Assembly (NCBI GenBank): GCA_037074705.1
Contig: CM073595.1
Span: forward strand, 47,487,639-47,551,638
DNA from: Zhengitettix transpicula
Lineage: Eukaryota > Arthropoda > Insecta > Orthoptera > Tetrigidae
Direction: 5' to 3'
DNA length: 64,000 nt
Below the pieces are notes generated by a model. The model made no database searches and was not told where the DNA came from. It worked only from the letters and a program-made list of their open reading frames with translations. Both the position numbers and the translations under genes were made by a program. Positions within the stretch are counted from its first letter, which is position 1. Every line of letters begins with the position of its first letter. This document shows, piece after piece, positions 25,291 to 36,299 of the stretch.

Positions 25291-25749
25291 GCGGAAATGT
25301 TGTCAGATCTTAGGGAATTGTTTTGACTTATGACAGAGCGACAAAGACGATGGTTAAAAACACATGAAGCTACCCAAAATCCGAAGACTTTGGGGAAAAC
25401 CGATACTTTTTGGGTGCATTAAAACATGTGAGTCGTTCATAACCCCCTCCAGACAATAATGCTGGTAAAGGGAGGGAAAAGTGGAGGATTGTGGACCAGA
25501 TCACATGGTTGAGACAACCAATCAATGGGAATGTGAGGAAGATCGTCGAAAATCGGAATCGTAGAAAAGGGGAATTCGGTCCGAGGAGAGAGTGGTGAGA
25601 GGTTGCATGAGTGATTCAGGGGGGGGGGGGGGAGGAAGAAGAAAGGTCCAGGGTAACTGCACTACGCGGTCAGAGGAATAAAGATTTTGGTGTTTCGAAT
25701 TCTCATGCTATTCTCTGAAATGTTTCGCTTTGTTCCTGTAGAAAAAAGA

Positions 25750-26035
25750 TTACCGTTTTAGACGTCAGACGCAGGTACAAGTGGGTACTTGTGGTTTTTA
25801 ATCAAATAGGAAGGAGTATTAGTAGATCTGTAAATGATGAATATTTGATATTGTTTAAAAATTTGGGCGAATTTCTGATGTAGAAATTTGTAATAAGGGA
25901 GTAGGAGAAAAAATTTGGCTTGAGGTGCTTGGGGACAGTAGGATATTGGATTTTTTTTCAATCTAATGTTTACGAGTTTAATAATAAAATTTAAAGGCTA
26001 GTCATTGGAGATTAAAATGTTTCGTTTAAAAATAT
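25750..26035 (-). pseudogene. Penelope-like element fragment, same family
   Basis: Minus-strand reading gives SYCPQAPQAKFFLLLPYYKF and onward, parallel to the start of the frame at 24245, preceded by the uninterrupted thumb segment (to about 26035). This copy lacks the inserted sequence found at 24.25-25.0 kb and at 51.37 kb, so it shows the empty site. Confidence 0.65.
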
Positions 26036-27024
26036 GTATAATGGATTGACATACAATATTGTATATTTTCCTATATTTAACAATACATTTACCTTGACCG
26101 GCCTTCTTTAGAAGTGGCCTTGCGGCATACCGTATATTTGCAACAATATCTTTCGGCCAGCGGGCCAACAATGCATCTGCCACAAAAGCCGAAGTCAAAG
26201 GCTGCCGAAAGCGCTTAAAAGTGCAATTATCGTAAACATCAATATCGGGATATTATAGATCAATATATAGAAAAGAGTTACGTAAAGGTCATCAATTATT
26301 AACAGGTTCAAATTTTAGCTTCATTTCTCAGCTTCTGCCACCCCTTTACAGTGCCGACTCTGTATCATTGCACGTCACGGAACTGAATATATACTTTCTT
26401 AGTTATTTACTTTAGTCTCACTTTTTTAAAAAAAAATTACCGAAAGTCAGGAAAAAGACTAAGGTTTGCTTATACAGGTAATTTTCCGTCAGTCAGCAGG
26501 ATAATTAAGCTGGAGAATATTTCATGTTTTCATTTATAAGAACGTAGTCAACAAGGGGTTGAAAAACAATCCTAAAGAAAATCGGTAGCTATAAGCTAAT
26601 TTAGGCTAAAGACTTTCCCTAGTTTTTAATTGTCAGGTGTTCCGTTTCTAATGCAGACGTCGCAATTTGTTCTATTCAGAATTAATGTTTGTTCTGGCGT
26701 TGCATTTTATACCAGATCAATATTATTCGTGGAATACAACCACCATTGCGCAAAATTTTAAAAGGAAGATTGTGCTAAATTGGTCGTCAGGAAGCTGATC
26801 TAAAATATGTTCAGGAAAATTGAACATAAAGAAAAGTGTTCGAATTGTTTTATACACTTTTAAGTCGTCACTGGGAATGATTCATAAAAACCTACCGTAT
26901 TTCTTTCTTGCAGTTTTACAATTCCTTCGGAAACCTAATTACTGAATCATTCACAGATAAGACTTCCGGTGACCTTGGTAGCCCGACATTTGTTTCTAGT
27001 CTTCCTAGGTATTTTCCCCACCGC

Positions 27025-27059
27025 TCAGTCTGCCTTCAGTCGTCGTGTAGAGCGGTTGT
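27025..27059 (+). promoter_or_regulatory. Gene C core promoter (initiator plus downstream element)
   Basis: A TCAGT initiator at 27025-27029 puts the start site at A27027. GGTTGT at 27054-27059 fits the fly downstream promoter element and begins exactly at +28. No TATA box is seen. The 5' UTR would be about 51 nt, the same length as predicted for gene B. Confidence 0.5.
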
Positions 27060-27077
27060 GTCCTGAAATCTTTCAAG

Positions 27078-27093
27078 ATGACTGCTTTCGATT
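27078..27093 (+). CDS. Gene C, first coding exon (16 nt)
   Basis: ATG at 27078 opens MTAFD plus one base, followed by GTAAGT at 27094. The T joins AC at 33132 to make a Tyr codon (phase 1). The exon sits in the unique centre of a foldback-like repeat structure (26712-28480), with tandem subrepeats starting only 190 bp downstream. Confidence 0.65.
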
Positions 27094-27126
27094 GTAAGTG
27101 GAAATAAATTACTTCAAATCATTACT

Positions 27127-27129
<3 letters not shown>

Positions 27130-27172
<43 letters not shown>
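27130..27172. repeat. (AT)n microsatellite
   Basis: About 21 AT units lie 40 bp after gene C's first exon. Similar runs occur at 29158-29200 and 42609-42659. Confidence 0.95.
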
Positions 27173-27174
<2 letters not shown>

Positions 27175-27282
27175 TAGATAGAAATGGATTATATTTTTAT
27201 TTATTTACTCTCGATTTTATTGTTTTTATTATTTTGTATTGCTTTATGTTACATTTTTCTTTCATAACCTTTGACTTCACCA

Positions 27283-28440
27283 ATTTTAGCACAATCTCTC
27301 ATATGAAATTTATTTTATTTTATTTTATTATTTCGGTTTTTTATGTTCAATTTTTGTGAACTTCATTTATAAGCTTTCTGCCGTCCAATTTAGCACAACC
27401 TTCCATTTCAAATCTATTTTATTTTATTATTTCGGTTTTTTATTTTCAATTTTTGTGAACTTCTTTTATCAACTTTCTTCTGACCAATTTAGCACAACCT
27501 TGAAATTCAAATTAATTTTATTATTTTGGTTTTTTATGTTCAATTTTTGTGATTTTTTTTATAAGCTTTCCTCCGTCCAACTTAGCACAACCTTCCATTT
27601 CAAATCAATTTTATTTTATTATTTCGTTTTTTTATTTTCAATTTTTGTGAACTTCTTTTATCAACTTTCTTCTGATCAATTTAGCACAACCTTCAATTTC
27701 AAATAAATTTTATTATTTTGTTTTTGTATGTTAATTTTTTCTGAACATTCTTTTATAAGCTTTCTTCTGATCAATTTAGCTCAACCTTCAATTTCAAATT
27801 AATTTTATTATTTCGTTTTTTTAAGTTCAATTTTTCTGAACATTCTTTTAAAGCTTTCATCTGACCAATTTAGCACAATCTTCCATTTCAAATTAATTTT
27901 ATTATTTTGGTTTTTTATGTTCAATTTTTTGATTTTTTATAAGCTTTCTGCCGTCCAATTTAGCACAACCTTCCATTTCAAATCAATTTTATTTTATTAT
28001 TTCGGTTTTTTATTGTCAATTTTTGTCAACTTCTTTTATCAACTTTCTTCTGATCAATTTAGCACAACCTTCAATTTCAAATAAATTTTATTACTTCGTT
28101 TTTGTATGTTAATTTTTTCTGAACATTCTTTTATAAGCTTTCTTCTGATCAATTTAGCACAACCTTCAATTTCAAATTAATTTTGGTTTTTTGAGTTCAA
28201 TTTTTGTGATTTTTTATAAGCTTTCTGCCTTCCAATTTAGCACAACCTTCCATTTCAAATCTATTTTATTTTATTATTTTGGGTTTTTATGTTCAATTTT
28301 TCTAAATTTCGTTAAGCTTTCTTCTGACCAATTTGGCACAACCTTCAAATTCAAATTAATTTTATTACTTTGGTTTTTTATGTTCAATTTTTGTGAACGT
28401 ATTTTATACGCTTTCTGCTGACCAATTTAGGACAAAATTC
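27283..28440 (+). repeat. Tandem array, ~95-bp unit, about 13 copies
   Basis: The landmark TTTAGCACAA recurs at about 27283, 27391, 27490, 27581, 27680, 27776, 27869, 27960, 28059, 28154, 28238, 28330 and 28427. Neighbouring variants (CCGTCC against TGACC or TGATC before the landmark) repeat in the same order, which hints at multi-unit amplification. The T-rich open frames are by-products. Confidence 0.85.
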
Positions 28441-29156
28441 CTTTTAATATTTTGGTCAATGGTGGTTGTATTCCACGTATAATAGTGATCTTGTATTGCA
28501 AATTTCGAAGTGTGCTTTAGAAACAGAAGCATAAATTAAATGTCAATCGATATTTGAGTCGAATTCAAAATGCTGTTTGTTATTTTATGAGTACTAAAAC
28601 AACGTTTTTGATTTTAAAAAAATACCATATTTTTATATTACGTCGTATTCGTCTATAATTGAGAACCTACTTAGCTTCATTAAAATTTCTACTAAGATAA
28701 ATGTATTAAATGCTAGTATTATTTATCTATTTCGTTGACTATGAAACTTAATTGTGGTGCACTAATTGAAAGAATTTCAAATTTACAGTAACATTGTATA
28801 TTTTCATTTTTTTTCGTGATACATTTCTGTAACAAATACGAATAAATAATATTCTATTAAGGTGATTGGAGTTTAGGGTATATTTTCATTCCACGTAAAA
28901 AAGTTGTTTCAGTCACGACCCTAATTGTTCATTGAGAGATTTATTCTTATATTCTTAAGTCTCTATAAAACTGTTCTGTAGAAATAGAACGTCACGGAAC
29001 TTCACTGTTGCGATAAGATAATGCGTAAGGCTCATCGCATGTGCGCAATATGGCCGCACCTGGCGGCCCCGTAGTGAATTCAAAATGCAATTTGAAACAT
29101 TCAGTAATTAAAAATATTATTTTAAAGTACTTTATATTTCCAATATAAACAGAAAC

Positions 29157-29157
<1 letters not shown>

Positions 29158-29206
<49 letters not shown>

Positions 29207-29225
29207 TTATTTATTTATATATATA
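29158..29225. repeat. (AT)n / (TTTA)n microsatellite
   Basis: About 21 AT units are followed by four TTTA units and a further short AT run, within the intron of gene C. Confidence 0.95.
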
Positions 29226-29286
29226 TATAGCCCTAATTCATGAATTAAAAACTTTTATTACCCATTCTTCTTTATCATACATTTCA

Positions 29287-29443
29287 CAACTTTATTAAAA
29301 ATTGCTTGCCAACCTCACAAGGAGCTTTCATCACTCTTTTCGGGACACAATCATCGGAACTTCACTCGTTGACATTAATATGTCTGATAAGGTCGAAAGC
29401 TCCTCGTGAGGTTGACAAGCAATTTTAATAGAGTTGCGAAATT
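29287..29443. repeat. Inverted repeat, ~45-bp arms
   Basis: ACAACTTTATTAAAAATTGC...GGAGCTTTC (29287-29331) is repeated in reverse at 29396-29443 as GAAAGCTCCTCGTGAGGTTG onward, with a few differences. Spacer about 65 bp. Confidence 0.6.
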
Positions 29444-29516
29444 TTTATTTAAGAAGACTTTTGTTTATTGAGTTGTAGTTTTCACTATTTGTAAAAGATT
29501 TGAAGAAGCAACCTTT

Positions 29517-29562
29517 ATACAGTCCCAATGTTTCGACGATTTTATTAACATTCGTCAGTCAT
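29517..29562 (-). ncRNA. Hammerhead-like core, weak
   Basis: The minus strand has CTGACGA (29558-29552) and GAAAC (29534-29530), and ACA/TGT can pair as helix III. Helix II between them is AT-rich and pairs poorly, so this may be a decayed copy. Confidence 0.25.
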
Positions 29563-29584
29563 AGTTTCCGAAGCTTCCGGCCTA

Positions 29585-30785
29585 ATCTTTGGCCCCAATC
29601 ATCTGTAAATGTATCTCACCTGGACGGGGGTGAGATGGGATGAGAGGAGGTGGGCGGAGATGGGTGGGGAGGTAGAAATTTTAAAACATGTTAACCGGAC
29701 GATTTTAGCGTCGAGTAAATATATTTCGGGATAATTGATATTAGTAACATTTCTCTACATGTTCTCCGTGTATAACTTCAACCCCTTTCGGGATTAGGAG
29801 AGCCCCCTTTAGGGTGGGGGTGGAGTATTATTATCATCTAATAACGCAAAAAGAAGTCAAATCCGGGGTTATGGATGTCAATGAGTTTAATTATGATAAC
29901 CTGGGTAACGCGTGGAGGCGGGCGTGGGTGGAATGAGCTGGGCGGACGTTGGCGGAATGGAAATGTTCAAAAATTTTAAAACTTCGATATTGGCATTGAA
30001 TAAATATTTTTCGGTATCAGTGATACTCATAATATTTTTTAATATAATCTGTGTATAATTACAACCCCTATCGGCTATGGAGGAGAGAACCATGAAGTGT
30101 AGGGTGGAGTTACATTACATAAAAATAACGCATAAAACTGAGATTGGAGCCGAATCCGGGGTTATGGATGCCTCTGAGATTATTTATGGCATTCAACTTG
30201 CAGTTTAACCCCCACGGATTTCAACCTGAACGGAGGTAGAAATTTTCTAACCTGTTGATTGGCAGACATTTGCGTCCAATAAATATTTTTCGGTGTCATT
30301 TAAATTCACAATATTTCGGTAGATATTCTCTGTGTATAATTTGAACCCCTATCGCCATGGAAGGGGAGTACGCTTAGGGGTGGGGTTAGGTGGTGCGTCA
30401 CATGAAAATAACGCAAATAGGCAAAAATTTGAGTCCATTCTGGGGTTATGGATATCAAACAGTATCATTGTGACGAACATGGTAACGCGCGGAGGTGGGA
30501 AGGAGGGGGGGGGGGGGTTGGCTCTGGACGGGAGTAACCGACCGACTTTTGCTTAGAATTTTTTTTTGTTTAACCCACAAAATCGAGGGTGATATATTCG
30601 TCGAATGAATCTATTTCAGGGTCGATGAGTTAACGTTCTTCAGAATGGGAGGTTAACACATTTAGGGATAGGGGTCGAGTTGTGTGGCATAAATATAACG
30701 TAAAAGCTATATAGATTGGAGTCAAATCGGGGGTTATGGATTAATGACATCTGGGGCAACGCCGGGCAATCAGATAGTAGTAAAT
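29585..30785 (+). mobile_element. Helitron-like repeat body, + orientation
   Basis: This stretch contains several diverged copies of the same block (GGGTGGGGGTGGA landmarks, then AACGC) and ends near 30785 in a GGGCAACGCCGGGC segment followed by a decayed terminus. It lies in the intron of gene C. Its left boundary is uncertain. Confidence 0.4.
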
Positions 30786-31189
30786 AAATTCGAGACTGCA
30801 TAAGGGTTGCTTCTTTAAATATTTTAATATACATAAACAGCCAGATAACTTCCTATTTGTACATTTTGCTTAGTGTTTTTAAGTAACAATCTAAGAGTAT
30901 TTTAAAGAAGAAAAACAGTTCAAAGTATGAGGATGGATGGATTTTTATCAGCTTATGAAATTAGCTCCCTATTCTTGAATTGAAAATTCTAAAACCCTTG
31001 ATCAATTTAAATATGAAGTCCGTTCTTCATTTGAGGTCCTAAATTAGGCCATTTAAGAATGTGTTTTATATTGTTCTCGGAGTTCAACCGGGTTTTGCAT
31101 AATTATATTACAACGCAACGTTTCGACAACTAAAAGCTCTGTCGTCATTTTCTAGGCGAAGTGCCGGAACCATTTTTTTTGGGGTGTAG

Positions 31190-31580
31190 ACAGGCTATGT
31201 ATAAGGTAATCTACATAGTGGCATAGGAAAGGGATTTGAAATGGGGGATGCGGAAGGGTGGAGGAAGGTAGCCAAGGGTAACTAGGGCCCTTGGGCTATT
31301 AAGGATCCTACCAGGCTTTCGCCTAAAAGAAATGCAGGACAAACCCTAGGAAAACCTGCATCATGTAGGTCGGGCATTTGGTACGTGTCCCACGCCCTTC
31401 CGGTAGCGGGAGAGGAGTTTGCTGTGGGGACGTAGCATTCCCTTCTCCGTGTCTCGACCAGTTTAGGAGGCAGCTGGCCGACTATTCCAATAGGAATTGC
31501 GGACAACTCTTACCGTATGCCCAACGTTTGCGACCCCGGAACATACACCTCTCAAAACAGGTTGAGATGCCTCGGCATGT
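31190..31580 (-). repeat. Single GC-rich ~450-bp repeat, inverted
   Basis: The unit of the 9.7-kb array is present once in reverse orientation, from GGCAT near 31200 to GATGCCTCGGC near 31575. It lies in gene C's intron beside the Penelope remnant. Confidence 0.7.
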
Positions 31581-31879
31581 AGAAACCTTTGTTTTTTTAA
31601 AAAAACTAGAGAAATGTGAAGGAATCCCCAAGGAAGCCTCCGCCAGAGCTCTCTGGACATGGGGTATCTTTCAAAAAAAGATGACTGGATGATGGTCGGG
31701 ACCGACCCGGAACCATTCCATTGCATATTATATATATCCTCCACTGAATCATAACGCTGTGAGAGCCAATCAGCGCTCAGTCAACAGTCCGCCTCCGTCA
31801 TGTCAGCATCAGTCAAAAGGCCGGCCACTCTCCGAGGTACATTACCCCCAGCAGCCCCGTCCACAATACAGCTCCGGAC

Positions 31880-32500
31880 CCCTCGTCTTAACAATGTCCC
31901 AAGTCTTGCTCAATTGAAACCCGGTGTCCCGGTTTAGCAGGTTGTCTTGCCTCTTTGATTATGCTGCTCCAGAAACCATTGACACGTTCCAAGATTTTGG
32001 TTTCATTGAACTTTATGTCATGGCCGGATTCTATGGCATGTTCTGCCACCGCTGACTTATTTGGCTGTTTGAGTTTGAGATGTCTTTGATGTTCTGTGCA
32101 TCAGTCCATTACCGTGCGAATAGTTTGGCCGATGTACTTCTTGCCGCATTCACATGGTATGCTGTAGACCCCCAGGAGTACGAAGTCCTATACTGTCTTT
32201 AACCGAGCCAAGCATTTCTTTAATTTTCTTTTGTGGATAGAACACCGACTCAAGTGCCCTCTTTATCATGTCCGGGATTGTATCCGTTCTCGCGGAAAAC
32301 GGTTTTAAGATGTTCTAATTCACCAGCTAGATTGTCTTTGTCTGATACCACCCTGGCCCTATGGACCAAGGTTGAGAGAACTCCACTCTTCTGTGACGGA
32401 TGGTGGAAGCTGCTGGCATGCAAAAACCCGGTTGAACTCCGAGAACAATTCATTGAACAACTACACCGGGAAAGGCTTCAATCTTTGAGAATGTGTTTTG
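31880..32500 (-). pseudogene. Penelope-like element, RT thumb and GIY-YIG remnant
   Basis: Minus-strand translation of about 32450-32250 gives SFHHPSQKSGVLSTLVHRAR and following residues, the C-terminal RT region of Penelope-like elements. Further down, about 32170-31900 gives VYSIPCECGKKYIGQT, a GIY-YIG nuclease core with the YIG motif, followed by an in-frame stop and the conserved AEHAIESGH block. The two parts are separated by frame breaks, so this is dead. Known elements use the RT and GIY-YIG nuclease together for target-primed insertion. It lies in gene C's intron. Confidence 0.8.
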
Positions 32501-32532
32501 TAAAAAAAAATAATTCTTAGTGTAGGAAATTT

Positions 32533-32690
32533 CGCACCGGTAGTCGACATGGGTAGAGCTTCCACCCTAGGTTCGATTCCTGGTCCGATCGATATTTTTC
32601 CGTCCTGATACATTGATTAAATTTTTATTTAGGACCTGTACGGCTTCAGCTTATGAAAGTTTCTCTCTACCCTTGAGATGAAAAATATTT
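32533..32690 (+). mobile_element. Decayed tRNA-derived SINE (family 3)
   Basis: GGTAGTCGACATGGGTAGAG resembles an A-box region and GGTTCGATTCCTGGTCCGAT carries a B box; the following ATTTTTCCGTCCTGAT segment is shared in diverged form with 55905-55960. Confidence 0.4.
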
Positions 32691-33131
32691 TAGGGGCGGT
32701 ATTTCAAAGACTTGCGTCATACGTGAATAAACAGCAAGACAGTATCTATATTAGTACAAATAAATTAAACTCTGCTTCAATTTTTTATTTAACTGAAGTA
32801 TGATCTGAATTTGAAACATAAAAGCAGGACTAATAAAAACATAGTACAATACAAATCATTATATATTTTTTCATCACCAAAGCATCACCAACTGGCGATA
32901 TATTCATAAATAAGTGTAATCACTCGATTCAGCACAGCCACAGAAATGCAATTGTCTCATTTACCTCGATCCGACCGAATTATCTTTCCAGATCGATTTC
33001 TACGAAGTATTTAGAAAAGTTTCTGAGAAGACAATATTGGAAAAGATAATCAACGGAACTGGTCGCTAAGTTTAGTCAAATATATGCATTTTTTTTTTAC
33101 AAGTGAGAGACATTTTTTCTTGTTGTTTCAG

Positions 33132-33787
33132 ACTGTTACGTAAACCTCGCAGCTTATGATGAGACTGGTGCCCCTATAAATGGCCCGGAACTGGCCGATG
33201 ACCTTCCTCCTCCATATGAACATCCACCATCTTATGCTGAGGCGGTTTATGGTTTTGTGGAGTCTGAGTCTTCTTCGGATGATACTGAGTCTTTCTCTAC
33301 GTTTTCTGAGAGTACAACATCTAGCGGAGCTTTCTTATCTGAGTCCAAGTTTGTCAAGCAACGCGTTCATGACCTGGTTGTATTTTTGATCGTCGTGTCG
33401 ACTCTTCTGGTGCTGTGGGGCGTCTGCGACGACATCGACGTAGACAAGACCGTCGCTATGAAGACAGTCGGACTGAACTCCATGGGGATCATGCTGATAT
33501 ACATTTCGTTTGGCCTGCCAGAAAAAATCTACGAGAACGGGGCAAACGTCATTTTACAGGGCTTTGAAATCGCAGTTCTCTTGGTTTCCGGTTTCATAAT
33601 ATTTGCCTCCTTCGTCATGTTCCAGGACTATATCTCTGGCTTAAGCACTGATAAGAAATTTGCAGTGGCATCATTTACTCACTTAGCAGCCTTCATAATT
33701 GAGATGGGAATGGTGCTCGGGATGATGATAACATTCAAATGTCTACCTTCCAGCGACTGTGAAAATGAGGAAGATACAAATAACTAA
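33132..33787 (+). CDS. Gene C, main exon: four-pass membrane protein with double PPxY
   Basis: The acceptor TTGTTGTTTCAG ends at 33131. The frame stays open from there to TAA at 33785-33787, and with exon 1 it gives 223 residues. The N-terminal tail (about 85 residues) carries PPPY at 31-34 and PPSY at 37-40, then a Ser/acidic stretch at 48-70 that looks like a phosphorylation-rich linker. TM segments lie at about 86-103, 115-134, 144-169 and 183-207. The loop after TM1 is acidic and the C terminus is acidic and short. Two PPxY motifs three residues apart are typical of proteins recruiting multi-WW-domain ligases (known motif biology); that role here is inferred. No in-frame ATG lies between the acceptor and TM1's upstream tail, which supports the remote first exon. 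Confidence 0.8.
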
Positions 33788-34013
33788 CGCTCGTCGGTGA
33801 CGTTTTATAATATGACTTTGATGTGTGGACTCTGCTATTAAATTCCTATTATTGACTGCATTTGTGTTACGTTAAATATTACTGATTTGATCGTAAATGC
33901 ACTTTAACTGCGCTTTTAAATTCTCTTATTGCATGGATTTGTATTGTACTCCTTATAATGATTTATTCTTAAATGATTTCTTCCATTTATTTTCATTGTT
34001 AACATTGAATGAT

Positions 34014-34052
34014 AATAAAAATTGTAAAAAAATGTATTTTAAGAATTTTCAT
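34014..34052 (+). promoter_or_regulatory. Gene C poly(A) signal and conserved cleavage-site block
   Basis: AATAAA at 34014 is followed at 34030 by the 23-bp block shared with genes A and B. The Penelope-derived 161-bp array begins immediately after it. Confidence 0.55.
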
Positions 34053-34059
34053 CTCTGAG

Positions 34060-35165
34060 TAGACAAACCTGCCGAATAATTGATCAAAGATTGAAGCCTT
34101 TCCCGGTGTAGTTGTTCAATATATTGTTCTCGGAGTTCAACCGGGTTTTGTATAATTATATTAGAACGCAACGTTTCGACGACCAAAAGCTCTGTCATCT
34201 TCACCTAGAAGATCTCTGAGTAGACAAACCTGCCGAATAATTGATCAAAGATTGAAGCCTTTCCCGGTGTAGTTGTTCAATATATTGTTCTCGGAGTTCA
34301 ACCGGGTTTTGTATAATTATATTAGAACGCAACGTTTCGACGACTAAAAGCTCTTTCATCTTTACCTAGAAGATCTCTGAGTAGACAAACCAGCCGAATA
34401 ATTGATCAAAGATTGAAGCCTTTCCCGGTGTAGTTGTTCAATATATTGTTCTCGGAGTTCAACCAGGTTTTGTATAATTATATTAGAACGCAATGTTTCG
34501 ACGACTAAAAGCTCTGTCATCTTCACCTAGAAGATCTCTCAGTAGACAAACCTGCCGAATAATTGATCAAAGATTGAAGCCTTTCCCGGTGTAGTTGTTC
34601 AATCTATTGTTCTCGGAGTTCAACCGGGTTTTGTATAATTATATTAGAACGCAACGTTTCGACGACTAAAATCTCTGTCATCTTCACCTAGAAGATCTCT
34701 CAGTAGACAAACCTGCCGAATAATTGATCAAAGATTGAAGCCTTTCCCGGTGTAGTTGTTCAATATATTGTTCTCGGAGTTCAACCGGGTTTTGTATAAT
34801 TGTATTAGAACGCAACGTTTCGACGACTAAAAGCTCTGTCATCTTCACCTAGAAGATCTCTCAGTAGACAAACCTGCCGAATAATTGATCAAAGATTGAA
34901 GCCTTTCCCGGTGTAGTTGTTCAATATATTGTTCTCGGAGTTCAACCGGGTTTTGCATAATTATATTAGAACGCAACGTTTCGACGACTAAAAGCTCTGT
35001 CATCTTCACCTAGAAGATCTCTGAGTAGACAAACCTGCCGAATAATTGATCAAGGGTTGAAGCCTTTCCCGGTGTAGTTGTTCAATATATTGTTCTCGGA
35101 GTTCAACCGGGTTTTGTAGAATTATATTAGAACGCAATGTTTCGCCGACTAAAAGCTTTTTCGTC
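34060..35165. repeat. 161-bp tandem array derived from a Penelope-like element, 7 copies
   Basis: The landmark GCAACGTTTCGACGACTAAA (with small changes) recurs exactly every 161 bp: 34171, 34332, 34493, 34654, 34815, 34976 and 35137. Each unit also contains a stretch (TTTCCCGGTGTAGTTGTTCA onward, about 55 bp) found next to the Penelope coding remnant at about 32430-32490. The array therefore comes from a Penelope terminal segment. On the minus strand each unit has a degenerate hammerhead-like core ending CGAAACG. Copies are over 95% alike, so the amplification is recent. Confidence 0.85.
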
Positions 35166-35290
35166 ATTTTCTAGGTGAAGATGACGACAGAGCTTTTAGT
35201 CGTCGAAACGTTGCGTTCTAATATAATTATGCAAAACCAGGTTGAACTCAGAGATCAATATATTGAACTGCCGAATAATTTATCACCGAA
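35166..35290. repeat. Inverted terminal copy of the 161-bp unit
   Basis: The array ends in a unit of opposite orientation, so about 35100-35165 and 35171-35255 form a hairpin. The inverted copy carries CTTTTAGTCGTCGAAACG on the + strand. The same head-to-head arrangement is seen in smaller form at 58227-58340. Confidence 0.7.
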
Positions 35291-35724
35291 ATATTTCTTG
35301 TTATTTTGTGAAATTACGTCCCAGAAAATGACTATTATTATTACGTTTATGAAATTATTTATCATTTTAAAGGTAAGTAATGTCGAACGTATACGCCGAA
35401 ATCTTTTTCTTCACTGAAGAAGGAATTTCTTATCGACGGCGGCAGTGCTTGCGAGTATCGGAAGCGATTTACTAAGAAATAATGCGTCAAACGTGAATTT
35501 AATTCTAGTTTAAGCCAAGTTGCCCGTGCTTTGAACTGAACCAAAAGTAACATTCACGTATTTTACGTTCGAAGTTTACTGACACATTCCTTCCATGTGA
35601 GTCACTTTCGAGTCCGTAATTGATACGTAATTTATTTAAACCAACATTCTTCAAGAAGCTAACATAGCAGAACTTATCACCTGGCAGATCGACAACTGCC
35701 TCTACAGTCATCTTAAATAGTTCT

Positions 35725-35998
35725 ATTTCAAGACCGATTTTTATTCGATGAAAAGTTCTCGGTTTTCTCACGGGTATAATATATTTAAACGCAATGTGGC
35801 CACAATATTTGGGAATCGACTCAGTTGTTGTTAGGAACTTGCTGATGATGTATAATTAGTTAATGACTCCGGAGAAAAGATTTGGAATTTGAAATGGCTT
35901 TTTGGAAAACGCTTTTACTCGTCGAAACGTCGCGTTTAAATATATTATAGCCGTTTGAAAACCGAGAACTTTTTATCGAACAATTACACCGATTTTTA
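35725..35998. repeat. Inverted repeat of Penelope-linked sequence
   Basis: GATGAAAAGTTCTCGGTTTT near 35748 reappears in reverse as AAAACCGAGAACTTTTTATC near 35957, together with TATATTTAAACGC. The right arm is preceded by CTCGTCGAAACGTCGCG, the hammerhead-like 3' core. Confidence 0.55.
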
Positions 35999-36299
35999 TC
36001 TTTATTAAAATTGGTAAAAGGGTCTGTAAGTGCTAATTTATATTTAGCCGTCGGATGGATACGTGACAAGATCCTCGTCCTACTACAGGTCCAGCAGTTA
36101 CGCATACGATGGATGCTGCAGGTGAGACAACCTTCTGTCAAAGAATTTAGGGAGAAACTACGTGTTAGCGTAAAAAGTCGAGGAAATAAGAAAATCGTAC
36201 TTCATGTACATTTTCTCTTTCGATCTGGGTAACGAAAAAAATATATTCTGAAAGATTCTATCGATTCAGTATAAGAAAACTGGGAAGCTGTCTGCGAGG

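Larger units (their letters stand above)
26712..28480. mobile_element. Foldback-like structure around gene C exon 1
   Basis: The left arm (about 26712-26835) is an inverted, single copy of the unit that is tandemly repeated on the right. The outermost 21 bp, centred on GGAATACAACCACCATTG, match in inverted orientation at 26728-26748 and about 28456-28477. Inverted arms made of tandem subrepeats are the hallmark of FB elements. The centre (about 26836-27280) holds the promoter and first coding exon of gene C. Confidence 0.5.

Noticed and set aside
27356..28421. Long + frames rich in Phe/Tyr
   Set aside because: They arise from the T-rich 95-bp tandem units and have no coding character.
34060..35165. 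CRISPR-like array
   Set aside because: The period is a full 161-bp repeat without unique spacers, and the sequence is Penelope-derived in a eukaryotic setting.
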